Assembly (NCBI RefSeq): GCF_001941945.1
Contig: NZ_CP015583.1
Span: forward strand, 3,293,501-3,357,500
Length of the DNA: 64,000 nucleotides
Source of the DNA: Roseomonas gilardii
GTDB lineage: Bacteria; Pseudomonadota; Alphaproteobacteria; Acetobacterales; Acetobacteraceae
Direction of reading: 5' to 3'
The translations under genes and the position numbers were made by a program. Positions 44,705 through 54,994 of this stretch are shown here, piece after piece (the stretch's first letter is position 1; every line of letters starts with the position of its first letter). The notes under the pieces are model-generated. The model was not told the origin of the DNA, did not search any database, and worked only from the letters and a program-made list of their open reading frames with translations.

Positions 44705-46054
44705 TCAGCGGGCCGGAAGGATGATGGCGCGGCACTCGCCGAAGCCGATGGGGGCGGCGCCGTCGCGGCGGGCGCGGGCACGCAGCGTGACCTCGTCGCC
44801 ATCCTCCAGGAAGCGGCGGCTCTCGCCGGAGGGCAGCGCCACCGGCTCCTTGCCGCCGCGCGTCGTTTCCAGCAGTGAGCCGAAGCCCGTGGGATCGGGC
44901 GCGGAGATCGTGCCGGAGCCCAGCAGGTCGCCCGGCTGCAGGTTGCAGCCGTTGCTGGTGTGGTGCGCGAGCATCTGCGCCACGGTCCAGTACATGTGCC
45001 GCGCGTTGGACAGGGAGAGGCGGTGCGGGGGCAGCCCCTGCTCCCGCATCCGCGCCGTGGAGAGCAGCACCTCCAGTTCCAGGTCGAGGGCGCCGGTGCG
45101 CTGGTCGGCCTCGTCCAGCAGATAGGGCAGCGGGGCCGGGTCGCCCTCGGGCCGGGGTGGCTGGGCGATGCGGAAGGGTGCCAGGGCCTCCGGCGTCACC
45201 ACCCAGGGCGAGAGGGTGCTGGCGAAGTTCTTGGACAGGAAGGGGCCGAGCGGCTGGTATTCCCAGGCCTGGATGTCGCGCGCCGACCAGTCGTTGAGCA
45301 GGCAGTAGCCCGCGACATGCGAGGCGGCCTCGCCCACCGGGACGGGCTCGCCCAGTTCGTTGCCGGGGCCGACCCAGATGCCGAGCTCCAACTCGTAGTC
45401 CAGCCGCTCGCAGGGCGCGAAGCGCGGCGCCTCGGCTTCGGGTGCCTTCAGTTGTCCTTTCGGGCGCCGCACATCCGTGCCCGAGACGCGGAGCGAGGAG
45501 GCGCGGCCATGATAGCCGATGGGCACGTATTTGTAGTTCGGCAGCAGCGGATTGTCCGGGCGGAAGACCTTGCCGATGTTGGTGGCGTGGTGGATGCCGA
45601 CGTAGAAATCCGTGTAGTCGCCGACCTGCGCCGGCAGGTGCAGGGTGCAGTCCGCCAGGGGCAGCAGGCAGGGCTCGGCCCGAGCGCGGTCGTCACTGCC
45701 CAGGGGGCTGTCCAGGGGGCTGTCCAGGGGGCTGCCCAGGGCAAGGATTTCCGACAGGCGGGCGCGCAGGGCGCGGCGCGGGGCGGCGCCGAGGGCGAGG
45801 AAGCCGTTCAGCGTTCTGGCGGAAGCGGCCTCGGCAGCCCGGGCGGCCTCCCCGGCGAAGAGTCCGGCGGCCAGTGCCGCCGGGAGGTCCAGCACATGGT
45901 CGCCGATCGCCACGCCGCCGCGTTTCCCCGCCCCGGCCGACGAGAAGATGCCGAGGGGCAGGTTCTGGATCGGGAAATCCGCGTGCCCGTCCGCCCCCGG
46001 CACCCAGGAGCGGAGGGCGGGGTCATGGGTGGCGTCGAGGGGGGTCTCGGTCAT
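44705..46054 (-). CDS. fahA: Fumarylacetoacetase
   Basis: Hydrolyses fumarylacetoacetate to fumarate and acetoacetate, the last step of the homogentisate pathway (449 aa). The metal ligands and catalytic residues are visible: YTDFYVGIHHATN, DYELELGIWVG and CLLNDWSARDIQAWEYQPLG, and the C-terminal HHTSNGCNLQPGDLLGSGT. ATG at 46054 preferred over an upstream in-frame start at 46078 that would overlap hmgA. A 12-bp triplication in the gene gives a PLDSPLDSPLGS insert at about residues 114-125. Start is 20 bases from the hmgA stop. Confidence 0.94.
   Translation of the reverse strand: MTETPLDATHDPALRSWVPGADGHADFPIQNLPLGIFSSAGAGKRGGVAIGDHVLDLPAALAAGLFAGEAARAAEAASARTLNGFLALGAAPRRALRARLSEILALGSPLDSPLDSPLGSDDRARAEPCLLPLADCTLHLPAQVGDYTDFYVGIHHATNIGKVFRPDNPLLPNYKYVPIGYHGRASSLRVSGTDVRRPKGQLKAPEAEAPRFAPCERLDYELELGIWVGPGNELGEPVPVGEAASHVAGYCLLNDWSARDIQAWEYQPLGPFLSKNFASTLSPWVVTPEALAPFRIAQPPRPEGDPAPLPYLLDEADQRTGALDLELEVLLSTARMREQGLPPHRLSLSNARHMYWTVAQMLAHHTSNGCNLQPGDLLGSGTISAPDPTGFGSLLETTRGGKEPVALPSGESRRFLEDGDEVTLRARARRDGAAPIGFGECRAIILPAR
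45701..45736 (-). repeat. 12-bp tandem triplication inside fahA
   Basis: CAGGGGGCTGTC occurs twice and CAGGGGGCTGCC once in direct succession. The unit keeps the reading frame and encodes repeated Asp-Ser-Pro-Leu in a surface linker between the N-terminal and catalytic domains. Confidence 0.85.
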
Positions 46055-46074
46055 GGTGTCTCTCGCGGTCCGGC

Positions 46075-47433
46075 TCACGGGCGGTTCGGGTCGAAGTTCT
46101 TGTGCAGGCCCAGGCCGTAGCCGGTGTAGTCGGACTGCAGTTGCGGTGCCTCCGCCGCGAAGCGGGTCACGCGCTGGGGGAAGCGGGTCTCGAACATGAA
46201 GGCCAGCGTGCCTTCCAGCTTGTGCGGCTTGAGCTCGGCGTTGCTCGCCTTCTCGAAGGAAAGCTGGTCCGGCCCGTGCGGCAGCATGGTGTTGTGCAGC
46301 GAGAAGCCGCCCGGCGCGAAGCCGCCGCCGGTCTTGGCGTCATAGACGCCGTAGATCAGGCCCATGAACTCGCTCATCACGTTCATGTGGTACCAGGGCG
46401 GGCGGAAGGTGTTCTCGGCCACCAGCCAGCGGTCGGGGAAGATGACGAAGTCGATATTGGCCGTGCCCGGCGTCTCGGAGGGCGAGGTGAGCACGGTGAA
46501 GATCGAGGGGTCGGCATGATCGAAGAGGATCGGGCCGACCGGCGAATAGCGGCGGAGGTCGTATTTGTAGGGGGCGTAGTTGCCGTGCCAGGCGACCACG
46601 TCGAGCGGCGAATGCGCGATCTCCGCGCGCCACAGGCTGCCGCCCCACTTGATGGTGAGAGTCGAGGGCGCGTCGCGGTCCTCATAGGCCGCCACGGGGG
46701 TGAGGAAGTCGCGCGGATTGGCCAGGCAGTTGGCGCCGATCGGGCCGCGGTCCGGCAGGGTGAAGGCGCCGCCGTAGTTCTCGCAGAGGTAGCCGCGTGC
46801 CGGCTGTTCGTCATGCAGCTCCACGCGGAGCTTCACGCCGCGCGGGATCACCGCGATCTCGCCCGGTTCGATGTCGATGATGCCGAACTCGGTCCAGAGC
46901 CGCAGGTCGCCCTGCTGCGGGACGAAGAGCATCTCGCCATCGGCGTTGTAGAAGTACTCGTCGCGCATGGAGCGGGTGACGAGATAGAGATGGCTGCCCA
47001 TGCCCGCCTGGGTCGCCGCGTCGCCGGCCGTGGTGATGGTGCGGATGCCTTCCAGGAAGCCCGTGCCCTGCCCTTCCGGCAGCGGCACAGGGTCCCAGCG
47101 CAGCGGCGCCGGGGCCATCTCGGTTTCCGTGCAGGGCGCCGTGCGCCAGAGGCCGGCGTCGATCTTCCGGAACTGGCCCCAATGCGTCACGGTCGGGCGG
47201 ATGCGGTAGAGCCAGGAGCGCTCGTTGGTGGCGCGCGGCGCGGTGAAGGGGGAGCCGGAAAGCTGCTCGGCATAGAGGCCGTAGGCGCAGCGCTGCGGCG
47301 AGTTGCGGCCGATGGGCAGGGCGCCCGGCAGCGCCTCCGTCTCGAAGCCGTTGCCGAAGCCGGACAGGTAGGCCGCCTGGTTCGTCGCGGTGGACGGCGC
47401 CACGGCCAGCGCGGGTTTCACGGTCTGGTTCAT
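46075..47433 (-). CDS. hmgA: Homogentisate 1,2-dioxygenase
   Basis: Non-haem Fe(II) ring-cleavage enzyme of 452 aa that opens homogentisate to maleylacetoacetate. Iron ligands by comparison with the human enzyme are His349 and Glu355 ([11 protein letters not shown]) and His386 (TMLPHGPD). [19 protein letters not shown] at the start is the family signature. The gene heads the hmgA-fahA-maiA operon, divergent from marR; the promoter region between them holds a -10-like TATAAA (plus-strand 47487-47492) and the palindromic operator at 47495. No hpd (4-hydroxyphenylpyruvate dioxygenase) lies in the window, so the source of homogentisate must be elsewhere or the neighbouring flavin monooxygenase. 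Confidence 0.95.
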   Translation of the reverse strand: MNQTVKPALAVAPSTATNQAAYLSGFGNGFETEALPGALPIGRNSPQRCAYGLYAEQLSGSPFTAPRATNERSWLYRIRPTVTHWGQFRKIDAGLWRTAPCTETEMAPAPLRWDPVPLPEGQGTGFLEGIRTITTAGDAATQAGMGSHLYLVTRSMRDEYFYNADGEMLFVPQQGDLRLWTEFGIIDIEPGEIAVIPRGVKLRVELHDEQPARGYLCENYGGAFTLPDRGPIGANCLANPRDFLTPVAAYEDRDAPSTLTIKWGGSLWRAEIAHSPLDVVAWHGNYAPYKYDLRRYSPVGPILFDHADPSIFTVLTSPSETPGTANIDFVIFPDRWLVAENTFRPPWYHMNVMSEFMGLIYGVYDAKTGGGFAPGGFSLHNTMLPHGPDQLSFEKASNAELKPHKLEGTLAFMFETRFPQRVTRFAAEAPQLQSDYTGYGLGLHKNFDPNRP

Positions 47434-47494
47434 GCGTCTTGCTCCCGATCCGGGTCAGAGCCGGTTATGATAGTTCGGCAAAGGGTTTTATATC

Positions 47495-47508
47495 GTCTCA
47501 TATGATAT
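47495..47508. promoter_or_regulatory. Candidate MarR operator in the hmgA/marR divergent promoter
   Basis: GTCTCATATGATAT, centred on the palindrome TCATATGA, lies 62 bases upstream of hmgA, just upstream of its -10-like TATAAA, and covers the marR start codon. The identical 14 bases occur at 51146 upstream of the flavin monooxygenase operon. A bound repressor here would block both hmgA and marR. Confidence 0.75.
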
Positions 47509-48062
47509 CGAAAGCACGAAATGCGGCCCGCGCCGCGCGGCCTGCTGCCGGGGCTGGGAATGGGGCCGATGGGGAAACGCCCCGGCCGCTGGTCCTGGGG
47601 GAGTTCCTCCCCTATCGCCTGTCGGTGGTGACGGAGGCGGTGAGCGGCCTCTTCGCCACCCGCTACCAGGAACGTTTCGGCCTCAGCATCCCGGAATGGC
47701 GCGTGGTGGCGGTGGTGGGCGAACAGGGCTCGCCCAGCACGCAGGAGGTGATCGAGCGCACCGGCATGGACCGGGTGCGGGTCAGCCGCGCCGTGATCCG
47801 CCTCGCCGACAAGGGGCTGCTGGACCGGCGCACCCATCCGCGCGACCAGCGGGCGCAGATATTGAGCCTGACGCGGCAGGGGCTGGCGACCTATCGCCAG
47901 ATCGTGCCGCTGGCCCTGACGTTGCAGGCGGCGCTGGCCTCGGCGCTGACCGAAGCGGAGCAGCGGCAGCTCGACGGCATCCTCGACAAGATCGGCACGC
48001 GGGCGCGCGAGATGCTGGGCGAGGAAGCCGGGCACGGGGAGGCGGAGGAGGCGGAGGGCTGA
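47502..48062 (+). CDS. MarR-family transcriptional regulator of homogentisate genes
   Basis: Winged-helix MarR protein of 186 aa. The DNA-binding core (about residues 62-125) reads FGLSIPEWRVVAVVGE, STQEVIERTGMDRVRVSRAV and LADKGLLDRRTHPRDQRAQ; dimerisation helices lie on both sides. The first ~30 residues are Ala/Arg-rich. The ATG at 47502 sits inside the predicted operator (CATATG) and lacks a good Shine-Dalgarno, so the transcript may be leaderless or the true start may be upstream. Divergent from hmgA and convergent with the MBL gene 7 bases away. Likely ligand is homogentisate or another pathway aromatic, by analogy with HmgR-type control; this is inference. Confidence 0.88.
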   Translation: MISKARNAARAARPAAGAGNGADGETPRPLVLGEFLPYRLSVVTEAVSGLFATRYQERFGLSIPEWRVVAVVGEQGSPSTQEVIERTGMDRVRVSRAVIRLADKGLLDRRTHPRDQRAQILSLTRQGLATYRQIVPLALTLQAALASALTEAEQRQLDGILDKIGTRAREMLGEEAGHGEAEEAEG

Positions 48063-48069
48063 GCGGGGA

Positions 48070-49047
48070 TCAGCCGTCCAGCTCGGCGGATTTCACGGGG
48101 CGGCTGCCTTCCAGGGCGCGCCACATCTCCACGTCCCGCTCGGCGGTCCAGATCTGCGGGCGGTCGAGGCCGCGCGCCTCGTCATAGGCGCGGCTGACGT
48201 TGAAGGGCATGCAGTGCTCGAAGATCACCCAGTGGCCGTATTTCGGGCGCATCCGGTCCATGGCGGTCGCGTAGATCTCGCCGAGTTCCTGGCCGGCCGC
48301 AACGCCTTCCCTGGCGATGCGGAAGAGGTCGGTGGTGAAGGAGGCGGTGCCCTCGATGCCCTCCGCGATGTCGGCCTCCGTGACCAGGGAGCGGCCACGG
48401 CCCGGCACCATGGCCTTGGGGCCCAGTGCCTTCAGCGCCGCCAGCGTGTCCGGCCAGTCGGTGAAATGCGCGTCGCCGCAATAGGGGGTGGCGCCGAATT
48501 CCACCGTGTCGCCGGCGAAGGCCACGCGCTCCTCCGGCAGCCAGACCACCGTGTCGCCCGCCGTGTGGGAGCGGCCGATATGGATGATCTGCACCTCCCG
48601 CCGGCCGAGCCAGAGCGTCATCTTCCGCTGGAAGGTGATGTGGGGCCAGGTGAGGCCGGGGATGCTCTCCTTGCCGCGGAACAGGCGCGGGAAGCGGCCG
48701 ATCTCGCTGTCCATGTCCTGCTGGCCGCGTTCCACGATCATGTCGCGCGTGACGTCGGAGGCGATGATCTCCGCGCCTTCGTAGCCTGAGGCGCCGAGCA
48801 CGCGCACGGCGTGGTAGTGCGAGAGCACCACATGCTTCACCGGCTTGTCGGTCACGGTGCGGATGCGGGCGATCACGTCCTGCGCCATGCGCGGCGTCGC
48901 CTGGGCATCCACCACCAGCACGGAATCGTCGCCGATGATCACGCCGGAATTGGGGTCGCCCTCGGCGGTGTAGCCGTAGAGGCCGGGGCCGAGCTCCTCG
49001 AAGGAGACTTTCTTCTCGGCGAGATCCGTGGTGCTGGCGAATGACAT
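48070..49047 (-). CDS. Metallo-beta-lactamase-fold protein with degenerate metal site
   Basis: A 325-aa MBL-fold protein. The fold is recognisable (GVIIGDDSVLVVDAQATP, HVVLSHYHAVRVLGASGY, HIGRSHTAGDTVVWLP, VAFAGDTVEFG). The canonical HxHxDH is HYHAVR (residues 77-82), so the Asp and third His are missing, and the distal His motif is PGRG (215-218) instead of PGHG; His161 and Asp180 remain. Catalytic activity of the usual binuclear type is therefore doubtful, although related sequences with HYHAVR seem to exist in other bacteria. ATG at 49047 with GAGGA 8 nt upstream. Third gene of the flavin monooxygenase operon, 36 bases after DUF2783. Confidence 0.85.
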   Translation of the reverse strand: MSFASTTDLAEKKVSFEELGPGLYGYTAEGDPNSGVIIGDDSVLVVDAQATPRMAQDVIARIRTVTDKPVKHVVLSHYHAVRVLGASGYEGAEIIASDVTRDMIVERGQQDMDSEIGRFPRLFRGKESIPGLTWPHITFQRKMTLWLGRREVQIIHIGRSHTAGDTVVWLPEERVAFAGDTVEFGATPYCGDAHFTDWPDTLAALKALGPKAMVPGRGRSLVTEADIAEGIEGTASFTTDLFRIAREGVAAGQELGEIYATAMDRMRPKYGHWVIFEHCMPFNVSRAYDEARGLDRPQIWTAERDVEMWRALEGSRPVKSAELDG

Positions 49048-49083
49048 GGCGTGGTCCTCGTTCTCTTCGGTTCGTGCCACGCT

Positions 49084-49320
49084 TCAGTGCGTGACGCGGA
49101 GGGTCTCGTCGGTGCCGGCAGGGACGATGCCCTGGCGGGCGCGGGCCAGGGCCTGTTCCAGCACCCGCGCATCGCCGATATGGTTGGCGAGGAGCAGGAT
49201 CAGCCGCGCATTCACCTGCTGGCTCTGCGCCGGGGTGAGGCCGCGCTGGGCATCGATCAGGGCGGCGTAGAAGTCGTCCGGCGCCTCGATATTGGGCTCG
49301 GTGTTCAGCGTGCCGGGCAT
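49084..49320 (-). CDS. DUF2783 small protein
   Basis: A 78-aa, mostly helical acidic protein (DDFYAALIDAQRGLTPAQSQ, NARLILLLANHIGD, LEQALARARQGI). DUF2783 is a small family found next to flavin monooxygenases; no activity is known to me. ATG at 49320 has AAGGGA about 9 nt upstream and follows the monooxygenase stop by 13 bases, so the two are tightly coupled. A role as an accessory or stability subunit of the hydroxylase is inference from position only. Confidence 0.82.
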   Translation of the reverse strand: MPGTLNTEPNIEAPDDFYAALIDAQRGLTPAQSQQVNARLILLLANHIGDARVLEQALARARQGIVPAGTDETLRVTH

Positions 49321-49333
49321 GGCGGGCGTCCCT

Positions 49334-51103
49334 TCAGGCATTGCCGCTGGCGCGGGCGAGCGCGGCCAGGATGCGGGCGGGGTCGGCGGTGCGCCAGCGG
49401 GCGCAGACATGCTGGTCGGGGCGGAGGAGATAGAAGCTCCCCTCCCCGGCATCGTAGCGTTCCCATGCCAGGCCCCCGGCATCCTCCAGCACCGTGGCGC
49501 CTTCCACGGCGAAGGGTGCGGAGCCGGCGGGGCGAAGGATCACGAGGCGCATCGGCACGGCGCCGGAATCGAGCGCGCGCAGGGCGGCCAGTAGGCCGGG
49601 CGATGGCGGTGCCGTGGCGAAGAGCAGGCCGGTGAAGCCGCCGCCCAGATGCGGCAGCAGCCATTCCGCCGCCCCATCCCGATGCACGGGCGCATCGGCC
49701 GCCGCCGCGCCGGGCACCATGGCGCCGGCGAAGGCCTCGCCATCCGGCGTGTTCAGCGGAGAATCGCGCAGCACCGCCGGGACGGAAAGGCGGCCGCTGT
49801 TGACCATGCGCCGGGCGAAGTTGCAGTCGCGCGCCAGGTCCAGCACGGCATCGCGGAAGGCCCGGCTGGCCTCGTTCTTCGGCGTGATGAAATCGGTGCT
49901 GCGCGTCGAGTGGCGGATGTTCTCGTCGGCGGCGAAGACGCGCTCCCCGTCATAGCTGTCGAGCAGGCTCTCCGGCGCGGCGCCCCGCAGCACGAGGCCG
50001 AGCTTCCAGGCGAGGTTTTCGGCATCCTGCACGCCGCTGTTGGCGCCGCGGGCCCCGAAGGGAGAGACGCCATGCGCGGCGTCGCCGGTGAACAGCACGC
50101 GGCCGTGCCGGAAGCGGTCCATGCGGCGGCAGACGAAGCTGTAGACGCTGACCCATTCCAGGGTGAAGGCGCGGTCCTCGCCGAGCAGCGCCCGGACGCG
50201 GGGGATGACGTGTTCGGGGCGCTTCTCGGCCTCCGGATCGGCATCCCAGCCGAGCTGGAAGTCGATGCGCCAGACATTGTCCGGCTGGCGGTGCAGCAGC
50301 ACGGACTGGTTGGGGTGGAAGGGCGGGTCGAACCAGAACCAGCGCTCGGAGGGGAAGCCCGCCTCCATCCGCACATCGGCGATGAGGAAGCGGTCGCGGA
50401 AGACCTGGCCCTTGCTTTCCAGCCCCATGAGGCGGCGCGTCTGGCTGCGGCCGCCATCGGCGGCGACCAGCCAGTCGGCCAGGAGGCTGTAGGGACCGTC
50501 CGGCGTCTCCACCTCCAGGCGCACGCCATCGGGGCCGTTCTCCAGGCCCGCGAGGCTGTTCTTCCAGCGGATTTCCAGGTTCGGGAGGTCCCGCGCGCGT
50601 TCCAGCAGGAAGCCTTCGACGTAGTACTGCTGCAGGTTGACGAAGGCCGGGCGGGCGTGGCCCGTCTCGGGCAGCAGGTCGAAGCTGTAGACGGGCTCGT
50701 CGCGGAAGAAGACCTTGCCGCAGTTCCAAACCACGCCCTTCTCGACCATGCGATGGCCGCAGCCGAGGCGGTCGAAGATCTCCAGCGTGCGCTTGGCGAA
50801 GCAGATGGCGCGGGAGCCGCCGGCGAGGCGGTCGTCGTCGTCCAGCACCACCACGGGCGTGCCGGATTGCGCGAGGTCGATGGCCGTGGCCAGTCCGACC
50901 GGGCCGGCGCCGACCACCACCACCGGATGGCGCACCGGCTGGGCGGCATCCTGGTCGGCGGAACGGCGGTAGCCGAAGCGGAGCGCCTGGTAGTCGGGCG
51001 CCGGGGCGGCGGGCAGGGGAAGTGCCAAGGGGGAGACCGGGGGAGCGAGGCCCGGCACGGATGGCGAGACGGCTTCCTGCAACCCCTTGATCCTCCCTTC
51101 CAC
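49334..51103 (-). CDS. FAD-dependent aromatic-ring monooxygenase
   Basis: Class A flavoprotein hydroxylase of up to 589 aa, of the PHBH/MhpA type. Rossmann motif VVVVGAGPVGLATAIDLA (about 61-78), the DG motif WLVAADGGRSQTRRLMG, and GDAAHGVSPFGARGANSG binding FAD are intact; the C-terminal ~190 residues form the thioredoxin-like domain usual in larger members. Start is GTG at 51103 or, with GGGAGG 9 nt upstream, TTG at 51082. First gene of an operon with DUF2783 and the MBL protein. Its promoter shares the MarR operator with hmgA, suggesting that it makes or feeds homogentisate, for example by 6-hydroxylation of 3-hydroxyphenylacetate. Confidence 0.88.
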   Translation of the reverse strand: MEGRIKGLQEAVSPSVPGLAPPVSPLALPLPAAPAPDYQALRFGYRRSADQDAAQPVRHPVVVVGAGPVGLATAIDLAQSGTPVVVLDDDDRLAGGSRAICFAKRTLEIFDRLGCGHRMVEKGVVWNCGKVFFRDEPVYSFDLLPETGHARPAFVNLQQYYVEGFLLERARDLPNLEIRWKNSLAGLENGPDGVRLEVETPDGPYSLLADWLVAADGGRSQTRRLMGLESKGQVFRDRFLIADVRMEAGFPSERWFWFDPPFHPNQSVLLHRQPDNVWRIDFQLGWDADPEAEKRPEHVIPRVRALLGEDRAFTLEWVSVYSFVCRRMDRFRHGRVLFTGDAAHGVSPFGARGANSGVQDAENLAWKLGLVLRGAAPESLLDSYDGERVFAADENIRHSTRSTDFITPKNEASRAFRDAVLDLARDCNFARRMVNSGRLSVPAVLRDSPLNTPDGEAFAGAMVPGAAAADAPVHRDGAAEWLLPHLGGGFTGLLFATAPPSPGLLAALRALDSGAVPMRLVILRPAGSAPFAVEGATVLEDAGGLAWERYDAGEGSFYLLRPDQHVCARWRTADPARILAALARASGNA

Positions 51104-51145
51104 GGACGCCTTTCCGGCGTTCCTGCGCGTTTCAGGGACAGATAT

Positions 51146-51159
51146 GTCTCATATGATAT
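51146..51159. promoter_or_regulatory. Second copy of the candidate MarR operator
   Basis: The same GTCTCATATGATAT as at 47495, here 43 bases before the monooxygenase GTG. On the minus strand it follows a -35-like TTGACC (plus-strand 51165-51170), so it falls in the promoter spacer and a bound repressor would exclude RNA polymerase. Confidence 0.75.
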
Positions 51160-51216
51160 GATCCGGTCAAGGCGCTTCGGCGGTGGGTCGCCCCGGGGGT
51201 CAGGTCGCCTTGAGGG

Positions 51217-52521
51217 TCAGGCTGCCGAGCGGCGGAAGCGGTCATGGCGGAAGGGCGTGGGGTCCACGATGGGGGTGTCGTTGGCCACCAGATCGGCCAT
51301 CAGGCGCCCCGCCCCTGGTCCGATGCCGAAGCCATGGCCGGAGAAGCCGGTGGCGATATGCAGGCCGGGGATGCGCTCCACCGCGGAGATGACGGGCACG
51401 ACATCGGGCGTCACGTCGATCAGCCCGCCCCATTCCTGTGCCACCTGCATCGCGGCGAAGCCCGGGAAGGCGCGCGTCAGGTTGGCGCGGGCGCCGTCCA
51501 GCAGGGCGCGGGAGGGGACGGGGTCGAGGACCCGCACCGCCTCGAAGGGCGAGGCTTCCTCCATTCCCCAGTGGCGGGGGATGCGCCATTCCTCCAGGAA
51601 GCGGCCGCCGACGCGCAGGCGCAGGTCGCTCCAGGTCGCGCGCAGATTGGGCAGGAAGTCGAGGAAAAGGCGGAAGCTGTCCGGCGTGATGTCCGAGACG
51701 GCGGCGCGCTGCGAGATGGTGTAGCCGCCATCGGCGCGCTTGCGGAAGGCGAAGTCCGAGGCGGCTGCCGCGGTTTCGGGCAGCCCTTCCAGCGGCTGGG
51801 TGCGCAGGACCGAGCCCAGCACCTTCATCTGCGGCAGGTCGAAGCCGACATTGCCGCAGAAGAGGCGCGACCAGGCGCCACCCGCCAGCACCACGGAATC
51901 GCAGGCGATGCGCCCCTTCTCCGTCACCACCCCGGCGATGCGGCCGCCCTGCCGGTCCAGGCCGCGCACGGCGCAGCCGGTGAGGATGGCGGCTCCCCTC
52001 TCCCGTGCCGCGCGGGCGATGGCCGGGGCGGCGCGCTGCGGCTCGGCGCGCCCGTCGCTGGCGGTGTAGAGGCCGGCCGGCCAGCGCCGGGCGGAGCCGG
52101 GCAGCACCGCATCGACCTCCGCCGTGCCGAGCATGCGGCTGTCGAGCTGGTAGAGCTTCGCGTGTTCCAGCCAGGCCTCGTGCCGGGCGATATCGGCCGG
52201 CCCTTCGCAGAGATAGACGATGCCGGACTGGCGGTAGCCCGTGTCGATGCCCAGGCGTCGATCGAGGCCGCGCCAGATGCGCTGCGCCTCGATGCTCAAC
52301 GGGATCTCGCGCGGGTCGCGGCCCATGGTGCGGCACCAGCCCCAGTTGCGGCTGGACTGCTCGCCGCCGATGCGGCCCTTCTCGCAGAGCGCGGCGGAGA
52401 TGCCCTTCTCCGCCAGGGCGAGCACGGTGCTGACGCCGATGATGCCGCCGCCGATCACCACGACATCGACGCGCGCCGGCAGGCTGGGATCGGATTCCAC
52501 GGGATCGACGGGTGGGGACAT
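51217..52521 (-). CDS. FAD-dependent oxidoreductase, DAO (glycine/D-amino-acid oxidase) family
   Basis: A 434-aa flavoenzyme with an N-terminal dinucleotide fold VDVVVIGGGIIGVSTVLALAEKG, cut at VVVIGGGIIGVS (about 20-31), a middle substrate domain and the C-terminal WGGLIDVTPDVVPVIS and GLHIATGFSGHGFGIGPGAG motifs of the DAO family. Relatives oxidise N-methyl or D-amino acids, sarcosine or gamma-glutamylputrescine; the substrate here is unknown. ATG at 52521, weak ribosome-binding site. Divergent from hyuA across 421 bases, which suggests joint use, perhaps of an N-methylated or cyclic amino-acid compound. The frame extends upstream to 53202 but overlaps hyuA there. Confidence 0.85.
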   Translation of the reverse strand: MSPPVDPVESDPSLPARVDVVVIGGGIIGVSTVLALAEKGISAALCEKGRIGGEQSSRNWGWCRTMGRDPREIPLSIEAQRIWRGLDRRLGIDTGYRQSGIVYLCEGPADIARHEAWLEHAKLYQLDSRMLGTAEVDAVLPGSARRWPAGLYTASDGRAEPQRAAPAIARAARERGAAILTGCAVRGLDRQGGRIAGVVTEKGRIACDSVVLAGGAWSRLFCGNVGFDLPQMKVLGSVLRTQPLEGLPETAAAASDFAFRKRADGGYTISQRAAVSDITPDSFRLFLDFLPNLRATWSDLRLRVGGRFLEEWRIPRHWGMEEASPFEAVRVLDPVPSRALLDGARANLTRAFPGFAAMQVAQEWGGLIDVTPDVVPVISAVERIPGLHIATGFSGHGFGIGPGAGRLMADLVANDTPIVDPTPFRHDRFRRSAA

Positions 52522-52942
52522 GGTGTCTCTGCTTCTCCAGGGCCCGGATGGCGGATGGCGCCGGGCGGGCGGCTCCGACGGCATACAGAGGAACTGGAGC
52601 AGCAAGTCCCGGGCCACCGCAAGCCCGTATCCGGCCTGGGGGAATCCTGGGCGGCCCCGCTGGTGCCCCGGTGGTTGGGTATACCGGGATCTGCGCCTCG
52701 TCCCACCGAGACCGGGCCGGGCCGGAACCTTCCTGGCCCGCCTCTTGCTTCCGGCAGGGTGTCCACCCCCGGACGGGCGTCTTGCCGCAGCGCATGAAGA
52801 CAGCAGGCCCGTCGCGGGTGGAGAGTGCCGGAAGCGGCGGCAGGACGGACCGGGACCGGCCCGCCGCGACCGGCGGGACTGCGGCGAGGAAGCGGACGGG
52901 GGCATGCCCCCCGGCCCAGAAGCGGATGAGGGGATTGATCGG
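52522..52942. promoter_or_regulatory. Divergent region between DAO oxidoreductase and hyuA
   Basis: 421 bases without a gene. It must hold two promoters, but no -35/-10 pair stands out; GTATACC at about 52677 is the only AT-leaning spot. The palindrome GGGGGCATGCCCCC (52898-52911) lies 31 bases before the hyuA ATG. Confidence 0.4.
52898..52911 (+). repeat. 14-bp palindrome in the hyuA leader
   Basis: GGGGGCATGCCCCC is perfectly self-complementary and lies between the divergent promoters and the hyuA ribosome-binding site (GAGGGG). It could be an operator or a leader hairpin. Confidence 0.45.

Positions 52943-54990
<2,048 letters not shown>

Positions 54991-54994
<4 letters not shown>

Noticed and set aside
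44686-44802. Upstream extension of the maiA frame into fahA
   Set aside because: It overlaps the fahA 3' end with low-complexity residues; the zeta-GST motif begins right after the ATG at 44685.
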